A stretch of DNA of 64,000 nt, taken from Mya arenaria. Its lineage: Eukaryota; Mollusca; Bivalvia; Myida; Myidae. Below are positions 22,742 through 33,400 of the stretch, one piece after another. The stretch spans positions 89,432,628 through 89,496,627 of the forward strand of contig NC_069124.1 in NCBI RefSeq assembly GCF_026914265.1, given 5' to 3'. The notes beneath the pieces are model-generated. The model saw only the letters and a list, made by a program, of their open reading frames with translations, ran no database searches and was not told the DNA's origin. The translations under genes were made by a program, and so were the position numbers. The first letter of the stretch is position 1; the number at the start of each line of letters is the position of its first letter.

Positions 22742-25700
22742 GAAGGTCAAGGCCCGTATAAAAGAGAATTACAGATAGTTGTTTGGAATATAGATGGTTT
22801 ATCCAACACTGTTTTTGACAACGATTTATTTAAGTTTTTAGTTAGCTTAGACATATTTGCATTTTTAGAGACCTGGATAGAATCAGAGGATAACTTACCA
22901 AAACTGTTTACAAATTTTCATTGTCTTTTTTGTAAAGCTATTAGAAGATCTGTGTTTGGTAGAGCAATGTCAGGTATTGTGGTATACATTAATCAGAGAG
23001 TTTCAAAATATGTATCAAGAATATTCGATACTTGCGATTTTGCTATATTTATAAAGATAGATAAAACGGTCATTAATAGGAATACTGACATGATAATATG
23101 TTTTGCATACCTACCACCAGAGCAGTCAAATTATTACCAAGGCAAATTTAACAAAGGTATAGATATGTTAGAACAAACTCTTTACGAGTATAACATTGAC
23201 ATTGGTAATAACTTAATTATTGCGGGAGACTTAAATGCACGTACTGGTTTGTTAACAGAAACACTAAATTTTAACCCACATATTAACATTTTAGAACCAT
23301 ATGAAGATATTTTAGATGATTCACACATTCCTGCTAGATCTTCACTAGATTCTAAGACTAATTACTTTGGCCTTAAATTGATAGAATTTTGCAAAACGTT
23401 TGGTTTAAAGATAATCAACGGTAGACTGTTTGCTGATAAATTCAAGGGAGATTACACATACATTGGTCCAAATGGATGCAGTGTTATCGATTACGTTATT
23501 TGTTCTGACGACATTTTTAACACTATTAGCAATTTCTATATAAGTGAACAGAGTAATTCAGCCCATATGCCGCTGATGTTCTCATTTAAATGTGAGGCAT
23601 ATATACAAGAGGTCAACATAGACTCTACACCATTTAAGAAGTTCAACTTTAGTGAGGGTAACCCATTAGAATTTAGAAATCAGATTACAAATTGCTTTAA
23701 TCAAGATTATACCCAACAATACATACACGCATAAAAGCATATCTAGGGTAATAAACGATTTTAATGCTGATCTTAAAAGATGCGGCGACGTTTGTGCAAA
23801 AAAGCTCGTTAAACGAAATACTAAACAACCCCAATGGTTTGATTACGAATGTGTATCCATGAAATACCTAAAAAAATAAAGCATTGCGATTATTCAGAAG
23901 AAATAACATAATTGCAAATCTAAATAAATACTCAGAAGCAAAACGGGCGTTTAGAAATACATGCGACAAGAAAAAAACACATTCTATGATAAAGAATTAA
24001 ATGAACTTATATCGAAATGCGATGATCTAAAGTACTTTTGGGTAAAACTTAAACGAATGACAACTCAGACCGAATGTGGTAACCCTATATAACAATGGGA
24101 AGAGCACTTTGAAAACCTATTTAAAAGTAATATAAATGAAGAAAATGTCTTGCCTGAACCAACCAATCTTGAGTTCAGCTATGATATAGCAGATACTTTG
24201 TTTAATGATGAAATTACTGATGATGAAATATTAAGTAAAAAACCTAAAACGGGGTAAAAGCGGTGGAAATGATTTATTAATCCCAGAGTTCTATATTCAT
24301 TCAATTGATTTAATTTTACCGATTATACGGACAATTTTTAACAAATTATTTACGGAGGGCCAGTTCCCAGATCAATGGTGTGAATCAATAATCGTACCTA
24401 TATACAAGAAGGGGGAACGCACATCCCCCGGCAATTATAGAGGTATATCATTACTCAACGTGTTAGGGAAAATTTATACAAGTATTATTAATAGAAGATT
24501 GACTTTTTTGCGAATATTTTTGACAAAATAAGAGAGCCTCAAGCTGGTTTTAGAGAGGGGTACTGTACAATTGATAACGCGTTTACTTTACAGGGTTTGA
24601 TTGAAAATAAATTGAGCAGAAAGGGGGGTAAAATGTACGTAGCATATGTCGATTTTCTAAAGGCATTTGACTTAGTCAGTAGACATAAATTGTTTGAAAT
24701 CCTTTCATCTAATCGTGTATACGGTAGATTATATAAATCCCTAACAGCAATGTATACTAAAGTTAGAGCCAGAGTCCGATCTAATAATAACATCAAGTCA
24801 AATGAATTTGATTGCCCAACCGGTTTAAAAGAAGGTTGCCTTTGCTCTCCGATATTGTTCGTATTCTTTGTCAATGAGTTTGTTAAACAAATAGAGAATA
24901 GCGAACTAAAAGGGATTCAGCTCTTCCCTGATTGGCGAGAAATATTATGCCTACTATTCGCAGACGATTTAGCTTTAATGGCTAACACTGTAGTAGGCCT
25001 TCAAAGAATACTTAACAAACTATCAGATTTTACCTTTAGTTTAACCTTACAGTCAATACTAAGAAAACCAAAGTCATGGTCTACAAAAATGGGGGCACAC
25101 TTTCGAAGACTGAAAAGTGGTACTTTAATAAGGAACGATTGGAAGTTGTAAACGGATTCCCATATGTTGGTGTTTTCCTTTCACAACAACTATCATTCCC
25201 AAGAATGGCAAATGAACAGGCAACTGCTGGGAAGCGAGTACTTATTTCGTTGCTATCAAAACTATACAAATTTGGCCAACTTAACCAAAAATCGTATTTT
25301 AAGATTTTTGATACAAAAATAGCGCCAATATTAACATATGGTTCAGAATTATGGGGTACTGAAATACGTAACACAATTGAATCTGTCCAAATATACGCGT
25401 GTAAAAGATATATGTGTGTCCCTCAGAAAACAACAAACATAGCAGTTCTTGGTGATTGTGGAAGATTTCCGATGTATATACAAACAATGAAAAAAGTAAT
25501 AAAATATTGGCTTAAGATACTACATATGCCAAATGATAGATTTGTGCGCCTTGTTTATAATATGCTCAAATATATGGACGAATTTGGGCACAGCTAATTG
25601 GACAACACGGGTTAAACATATAATAAATGTGACGGGGTAAAGCTATGTATGGATATATCAACTGGTCCAAAATGAAAATATATTCTTAAAATATATTCTT

Positions 25701-26172
25701 GATTAACATTGTGCAAAGACTTAAAGACCAATACATGCAAGATTGGACAAGGTTAATATCAGAATCTCATAAACTTAGCCTATTCAGAAATCTGAACACA
25801 GATTATAGACATGCACCATACTTAAATAATGTAAAAATAAGAAAGTTCCGAAGTGCTTTAGCTAAGCTTAGGTGGTCCGCCCATAATTTAAAAGTTGAAT
25901 CAGGCAGATATTATAATACTCCCTATGAAAATAGAATTTGTAAAATATGTCAATTAGAGGTTGAGACTGAGTACCATTTTATAATGAAATGCACTACTTT
26001 TAATGATCTGAGGATCAAATATCTCCCCAGCAAGTATTACAATAATCCGAACATGCATAAATTTCATCTCTTACTGAACACAACAACAGATAGCACTGTT
26101 AATAACTTAGCAATGTTTATCTTCTATGCCTTAAAATTACGGGAAGAATTTGTAAATAATAATTTACCATAA
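22742..26172 (+). pseudogene. LINE ORF2 (endonuclease and reverse transcriptase), decayed
   Basis: The endonuclease part (22.74-23.73 kb) has VVWNIDGL, FLETW, IAGDLNARTG, SVIDYVICS and SAHMPLMF, i.e. the APE-type N, E, D and H positions. The RT part (24.25-25.1 kb) has PIYKKGERTSPGNYRGISLL, AGFREG, VDFLKAFD, GLKEGC and the catalytic FADD near 24960. The thumb follows (GFPYVGVFLSQ, near 25150). The C-terminal part (25699-26172) has CKICQ...EYHFIMKC. At least four or five frame breaks separate these pieces (near 23735, 24060-24260, 24500, 25070 and 25600), so it is a dead ORF2. Confidence 0.88.
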
Positions 26173-26737
26173 CAGTGTTGAAAAACACCATACTGATATA
26201 TATTTATTCATAACTATATATATGGTTGTTCTACTTTGTACATGGTATTATATGCACATTTATCACTACATATATTCTATGCCAAATAATTTTCACATGT
26301 AACTTGTGTTCACCATTCACCTGTAATTGTCTCATTTGTGTTTGTTTGTACATAATGATTGTTTTGGGCCGGTGGCCTTTATCAAATAAATTATTTGAAT
26401 TGAATTGAAATGACCTCTGTTCATTGATCTTTATCTACTTGCCTCGATCCCTCTTATCAGATCTCCGATCCTGAGTATCCTGCTGTGCATTTTTGGAAGT
26501 TTTATTATACAAATGGACCCTAAAGGCCCTGAGCTAATAAACGAATACACATGAAATTGGCCCCTACTGTGACACCAGTGCTATTAGCAGGATATGGACA
26601 GCAGGGGATTATCATGCCGAACATTCCTTAAACTAGGCCTCTATATTAAGTTTGAATATGAAGCACCCAGATCAAGGTCAAGGTCTATGTTAATTAAATT
26701 CAGAAAAAAACACTATACATGTATTAGAAAAACGTTT

Positions 26738-27323
26738 TCTTCCACCTCAGATAAGTAGATCCAATAATTTTACCATGCTAGAAATTCTTATCTTACCCAC
26801 GGGCGAAGATAAAATGCCAGTATGGAACTCTTTAATGGTCAGCACATTGTAATTATCTCCCTTTTAAAAAATTGTCGTCTGTAGCATCATGGAAATATTG
26901 TCTTGTGGCAATATTTAGAACGCTAATTAATTATATCTCGCTTCAAGTGTCACCATAAAACAGTTTGCACGCACCTTTTAAGAAATAATGCTTCACTCTC
27001 CTTAGAACTTTTTGACACCGATTTGACTATTAACATAATATGAATCACTGCGCGCATATCCATGACAACCAGGAATTATCGCATATCCATACGCAATTAT
27101 TTTCACTAAGCACAAAAGAGTTCCAGCAAAAAATACATTTTTACTTAATTTTGTTTAACTGAGGTGGAAGAAAAGGCATCTACCGTAGCCGCTCGTGCAA
27201 GATAGGTTCATCCCGACCCTCGCGCAGGGTGTTTTGCGGAAACTCGGTAAACCTCGTTTCCGCAAAACACCCTACGCTCGGGTCGGAATGAACCTATCTT
27301 ACACTCTCGGCCATGGAAGATAC
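26738..27323 (+). repeat. CTCCCACCTCAG palindromic element, copy 2
   Basis: It has the same layout as copy 1 but is complete at the right: left end 'ccacctcagataagtagatc', a middle 'aactgaggtggaag', then a hairpin of about 150 bp. The hairpin arms extend from 'cgtgcaagataggttcatcc' to 'gaatgaacctatcttacact' and the element ends '...ctcggccatggaagatactt'. It is followed at once by copy 3. Confidence 0.85.
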
Positions 27324-27332
27324 TTATATTCT

Positions 27333-27898
27333 CCCACCTCAGATAAGTAGATCGAAAAATTTAACCTGCTAGAAATTCTTATCTTGCCCACGGGCTAAAA
27401 TAAAACGCCCGTATGAAACTCCTTTTTAATGCTCATCACATTGTAATTACCTGTCGTTTATAGCATCATAGAAACCTTGTCTTGTTGCAAAATTTAGAAT
27501 GCTTTTTAATTATTTCTCGCTTCAAATGTCACCATAAAAAAGTTGTCACGCACCATTCAAGAAATAATGCTTCACTCTCCGCAGAACTATTTAAAGACCG
27601 ATTTCAGTATTAACATAATCTGAACCACTGCGCGCATATCCATGACCACCACGAATTATCACATATCCATACGCATTTATTTTAACGCACAAAAGAGTTC
27701 CAGCAAAAAAAAATACATTTTTACTAAAATTTGTTTAACTGAGGTGGGAGAAAAAGCATCTACCATAGCCGCTCGTAAGATAGGTTCATCCCAACCCTCG
27801 CGCAGTGTGTTATGCGGAAACGAGGTTCGGCAAAACACAGTACGCTCGGGTCGGAATGAACCTATCTTACACTCTTGGCCATGGAATATACTTATGTT
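27333..27898 (+). repeat. CTCCCACCTCAG palindromic element, copy 3 (tandem with copy 2)
   Basis: It starts 'tctcccacctcagataagta' directly after the end of copy 2 and ends '...cttggccatggaatatactt'. The hairpin loop side is partly deleted here (the 'aaactcggtaaacctcg' segment is shortened), so its palindrome is less regular than in copy 2. Confidence 0.85.
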
Positions 27899-28926
27899 TT
27901 AGTCTAGGGAATGCAATGTCGGGTAATCTAAATTACGATCACATATAAAATATATGAATATGCTTTTAATTAAATCATTTTTTCATAATGCATGTTAATA
28001 CCCGAATAAATCTTATAATTGATTTATATGACAGTATTATCCGTGACCGTTCCTCAAGGAAAACTGCAGCAATCGAACCTTAAAGTGAACGTATTCAATG
28101 TTTGTCTTTCTCAACACGGTCGGGTACAGTAGAGCTGTATCTATGCTATGAGTTCACATGCATAGCTCGGGAGTTAATGTTCATATAAAAAATATTATCC
28201 CAGATCGTCTACGGACAAACTTTATATTCATAAAATAATATATCTTATTCCTGTCCGACAAAATGCTGGTACAGTTAGGTTTTGTGCCAGATGTATTTGC
28301 CATCCTACACAAGTACCGTATTAGTTACTTAACGGAACCTTTCCTGCCTTCCAAGCAGTCTTGGAAAAATAAAGTAAAACTCTCAATGATTTGAAGGGAT
28401 TAGACACCAGATGGTGTCAAATCGGCAAATACAATATTTCCTCAAAATAAGCCCAGAATTTTCAATACGAGCTAGTATGTGTTCGATAAAACATAATTTT
28501 ACATGATTTATAGAAAAATCGCCACACGCTGTCTATGCTGAATTTCACCGGTGAAAAATATCGCGGTGTTATTTTCGAACAACTTGCATGTCAAGTGATC
28601 GTTTCATACACCAACTTGTCAGTAAACGTTTTAGCCATGGCGCTGTCATAAAATAAAAAATGCCAAACTTTCTCTGTGCATGATTCCAATTAAATCTGTA
28701 TAAATCATAGCCTTATGTTTTGTCTCGGCAAAGCCCTGCTTGAAAATAGTACTGGTTCAACAATCCCTATCACATGTATAACCTTTTTCTGTATTTATTG
28801 TACGTACCATGTTTGTCACATTGTTTATATCATTTGCAACGACAAAACACACTATTTATAATCTGTTGATCTTGAAATAAGATTTTGTTTATTAATAAAT
28901 ACCGTAGGTAAGAGGTAATTATTCAA
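27899..28926. other. AT-rich spacer
   Basis: No gene, RNA or recognised repeat. The stretch 28390-28680 looks like dispersed-repeat material ('gacaccagatggtgtcaaat') but has no second copy in the window. Confidence 0.4.
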
Positions 28927-28930
28927 CATA

Positions 28931-29474
28931 TGTTATGTAGGCGGCTTATCTATGTATTATGCACTTGCTTTGTACTTTAATTTTAGAATGATGTTTATTG
29001 TTACAAATTATACATGTTTTTACATTTGGAACCTTCTGGAACATTGTGCTTTAATAAAGTTATAGAATAGTATGGAAACTTCTGGAATGTTTGTTACTTA
29101 TTAAGTATATTCTAGAAGAAGATTATTCTAGAAAGATCTTTGACTATATATATATATATAAGGTATAGCAGAGTTAGAGGGGGAACTTTGGTTATCTGTT
29201 GTGACATTCATAAATTCAAAAATACAAATTTACATTTGGATTATTCTTTGGAAGTTTACTGTGTGGACTATTTAAATTATAAGTGCTCAAAAACATTCAG
29301 CTTTTTGGACTTTAAAATTGGAAAAAGGACATAAACCAGGATTGGAATTATTTAAGCTATTTGGAAATGCAAAACAGGTATTTAAATTGTATTTCAACAT
29401 TGTAACTTTAACATAATAAATTTTGTAAAGTTTGTTGCTGGCTTTGTTTTTCTTGTTACGTCTGGCTCGTAACA
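28931..29474 (+). mobile_element. Probable solo LTR (fossil of an LTR retrotransposon)
   Basis: The segment begins TGTTATGTAGG and ends CTCGTAACA, so the termini are the usual short inverted TGTTA/TAACA. CATAT flanks it on both sides (overlapping the first base on the left), consistent with a 5-bp target duplication. Inside are a TATA-like run near 29145 and an AATAAA-like signal near 29417, as expected of promoter and polyadenylation parts of an LTR. No internal region or second LTR is seen. The family is not assigned; Gypsy-type is the commonest with such ends. Confidence 0.55.
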
Positions 29475-29479
29475 CATAT

Positions 29480-30467
29480 GGCTTCTAGATGTTTAACGCT
29501 GAAAAATGAATTCGAGCTTTAATTAACGACCCTTCATCGCGTGAACGTTGACCCTAGTTGAAAACTGCTTATAGGTCGTTATTTAATATGAAACTAAGTC
29601 ATTCCTATGGCCTTACATCATTGACTTTGTTCATTGTACATGTTGGTTATTTATATCACGCAATCCGGTTAGCTACATCAATATTCCAAATAAGGCCTAT
29701 ATTGAAAACCACAACTGTTGCCGGGCCATTTTTAAACGTTGACAACTGACATCAAAGTTACTTATTACCATATACTAGTAGTACAAATTAGAATTGATAG
29801 ACAGTTTGTATAACTTATAACTATTAAATGTTAGGTGTGGCAGAAGCTGAAAATACTTGAAAATTCAAAAACAAGGGCCATAAATCTATGATACTAGTCC
29901 AAGATAAAAATAACACCTTTGATGTTGATTAACTTTGAACTCTAAACGAATTCTCGATGCACAAAATTTTGCTGCCAAGTCAGGCATAGCATTTCAATAC
30001 TAACCTTTAAGTATCATATATTTGAACGTTTTCTTATGACCTGTTACAGTACATGGTTGCTATCGTATCTTCTTCGTATCTCTGACATTCAATGGACACT
30101 TTTTCAACTCGTCCAATTCAACTAGCATCATATTATTTCAGAGCAGTTATGGGTATTTGAGGACGGGTAAGTTGCTTTTATTTTCTGGAATGGATCTTAA
30201 ATGTTATCAAGTTATTGGACAGCAATGCCACAATACGTAATGTGCTGTTTTACTTTCACTATAAAATATTGTCCTTCGATGTATCATTTACACGCAAACT
30301 GAAATGTACCAATGCCATATAAAATCAAGTATTTATTAAAATTTAAACGTAGAATAATCTGTTTATGCACGAGTCGTAGCGTCTGCACTGTGCATGCCGC
30401 TTAATTGCGTCTTCTTAACTACCCTGCACGCCAAAAAAGTGTTGCGACGTCCATTCCTATAAGCAGC
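29480..30467. other. Spacer and left flank of duplicon B
   Basis: No gene is seen in 29480-29960. From about 29970 the sequence matches the flanks of copies A and C ('ttttgctgccaa', 'tctgacattcaatggacact'). Confidence 0.5.
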
Positions 30468-33400
30468 TCAAACGTTCTTAGTCGACTTCGGAACAATAAA
30501 TGAGAAATCCGGCGGTCCGTCAGACGCCATATTGAAATATACGTCGCACGATCCAGCAGCTACGTTGTATACACCTGAAAACATACGAACATGTAGTAGA
30601 AGACTGCTTCCAGGTGGTGTGCAGTGAAATTCAAACAATACAAAAGGTAATCATTGACATTGTCATGACTAACCGGTGCCGGCCGTCGCAAGGTAATCCG
30701 GTTCCAGTCCACTTCTGTACACCGGAAACTTGACATCGTGCGTGTCAGACAGGATCTGCCGTAGCAGGTCATTAAGACCGCCTCCTGAGTTCTGTGTGGT
30801 GGCAGTGCCCGGTGACCTCTCCTCCCAAGGGTCTCTGTCGGGATCGAGGTGGTCGGCCTGGAACACGTTGACATAGTTCGCGAGTGTGGCAGCTCGGTGA
30901 ATGGAGCTCTCTTCCGGGTGACAGGGGAAGTCGAGATGCTGAAACCTGTTGATCAGAAATATTTCTTTTTATTATATATCTATCAAATTCCTTTTCAATA
31001 TCCAACAGTGAAAATACAGCACGCCGTATTGAAAAATCCGTATCATGAAACTGTCTGATTTCTGATTCCGTATCATGCGAGTACCATGTGTAATCTCGAA
31101 GCTACTTCCGCGTTGCTAGAAATAGCGTGACCAAAAAAACTGGTAAAACCTGTCAACTTTTAAATACATTAAAGTATTTAACTTTACTCACGCTCCAGAA
31201 GCATGCATATATAAAATATTCAGGAACTTTGTTCTCATGTTCTTCAAAGAACCATGAGGATAAGCATGAATTAAGCAAAGAACACTCTTCCAATCTATCT
31301 AGACAGCTGCTTCAGTGAACTAGTTGTTTGCCATTTCTAAGTTGAAGAATTGTTGCATTATCCATGTTTATTATCATAGATATGAGCAGCTCGCCAATAC
31401 AATGAAGAAGGCGAATTCGCATCATCGATAGAAATAGCGATTGACTCACGAACTTCCCTCAATTATGCATATTATGATCGTCAAAAATCCCACGAATATT
31501 TACTTTGTTAAAAATGGGCGCGTTACGTTTACAAGAAATTACGATTAGTGTATACTCGTAAAATAAGTACCGTTCGTTGATGTTGTTTTTGTGTGCTGTG
31601 ACATAGCATAATTGTTCTCGTATTAGCAATTTGTTAATTTTGCTAAAACACAAACTATTTTGTTCTTACATTGCTCAATTAAGTTAATTCTGTCATTTCT
31701 GAATTCTATTCGCTGTAGAAGCCCCCTTGACTTCATAACACAAAACTACGTAACACATTCGAATTTATACGGGAATTTGACGGATGGCGGTAAATTTAAT
31801 TGAAAATGAAAACAAAAAATAAAAAGGAATAATTAAATAGGCAGGTATATAAAAATGGAATATTACGATAAAACGCTTCTCTGTTGATCCGTATCACGTC
31901 TCGTTCGGTAAGTAATCATGTATCCGTCCCGACCTGCGGTCTCGTCTATCATAATATCCCCTATGCTGTTATTAGTATTACTTTTCTCTAATCAGATAGT
32001 GATAAACGATAATCGGGTGGTCATTAAAAAGGCTATGTGAGTTACCACTGTACTACAATGGCCTGATTTGGTTTAGCTTACATGTTACAGTGATGATAGA
32101 AGCCCCGTGGTTTAAACACGGCCACCATTGGTTTAGTGGAGGAACATCCCGCCGCCTCAATCAAAGTGTTTTTGACATGAAAGCCTTTTGTTGTTCGCTC
32201 CAGAAAGTTAAAGCTGAAGGCACTTGCAATACCTGTCAAATTGAAAAAAGTTCAATTATTCAAAGGGATGTTAGCTGTAAGATGATACCAATATGTAAAT
32301 AATGCGATCTTTTTGTTCTGAGAAGAAACAGAACTATCGCGTTTTTATTGATATCCCCGCATCTACTAGGTAAGAGGCGGGTTTAAGAATGTTATTTACT
32401 TTCCGCCAATCATGAGTCCTTTCAAATCATGTTTGTTACCTTGATCATGGATTGAGGGATTTACATTTGGTCATATTTATCCCATCAATAACATGGGCAT
32501 AACCGACGTTCAAACATCGCCAGGTCAATGTCACAATTTGTTCTGGCCGTTTGTTCGTGTCCGCTCCATATTGCCGATATATTGCAAAACTATTTAAAAG
32601 TTTATTCTCATGCAAATATTAATATGCTTCATGGAAATGCTGCTAATATATTAAATATGTGTCAGTGACATACATTATATGATAACAAAAATGGTGTTCA
32701 TAATGTGTATTTTTACCCGGAGGAGTCTTCAAAATCGCAATAGCGTCTTCCGTGCTCCGAGCCTTCAGCAGTGAGCGGCCCATAAACTTGCGGGCTGAAA
32801 CGGCGCAGATTAAACTCTTGTCACACTAGGACCGCGTTCCAACGGCGTTCAAGAAAAACAAGAACACCGATCTGCGCGCAGTGGAATCGCAAGCATCGCC
32901 GTTGCAACACAGTGGCATAGCCAGTTAAGGCGATTGTATCGCTAGAACGCCGAGCGACGGCTCGCAATGAGTTTTATTTTTCTTACTGCGCTCTTCTTCG
33001 ATATTACGGAGCCGCTACGGTGAGCATTGAACTCCCAATGTTCTTCTACCGCGTCAATCGTCGTTTGCATGACAATATACCAACCCAATAGTGTTTATTT
33101 GCAAATAAACATTCATTTCACCATGACTGATGTGCAACAGCAAACAGGGATACTGCTTGCCTATATGCAGGTCCAGCAGATCCAGTATGATGCAGACGCC
33201 TTGGATCTCATTCTGAGATGACGACGGAGAAGGGCCCAAAGGCGTAGGACACTTTTGGTTCGACCATGGCTGTACGAATGCAGACGGTTGCTGCATGGTC
33301 TCAAATTGTTCAAGAGCAAATGGAAGAATGGAGAATTGATGGAGATATCGTTTTGTAGGCAGTGCAAAATAACACACCGACAGCGCAGTTTGTGCGCTGT

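Larger units (their letters stand above)
21813..26409 (+). mobile_element. Near full-length non-LTR retrotransposon (LINE) with target-site duplication
   Basis: It has a 5' region, ORF1, ORF2 (endonuclease, reverse transcriptase, C-terminal knuckle) and a 3' end of 'ggccggtggcctttatcaaa' followed by a short (TTGAA)n tail. The 8-bp sequence ATGACCTC flanks it at 21805-21812 and 26410-26417. The layout of coiled-coil ORF1 plus APE-type endonuclease ORF2 fits the L1/CR1/L2/Jockey-type families; I do not assign a clade. ORF1 is open but ORF2 is broken in several places, so this copy is not autonomous. Confidence 0.9.
21664..26640. mobile_element. AAGGCCT-ended MITE, split by a LINE insertion
   Basis: The flanking parts are 21664-21812 (with 'agcctagtttaagccttct' and a C-run/A-run) and 26418-26640 (ending 'ccttaaactaggcct'). 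Together they match, in reverse, the uninterrupted element at 40721-41117, which has 'ttataagaaggcttaaacta'-type and 'aggcctggttttaggaatgt' ends. The LINE at 21813-26409 lies between the halves, so the LINE jumped into the MITE. Confidence 0.7.
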
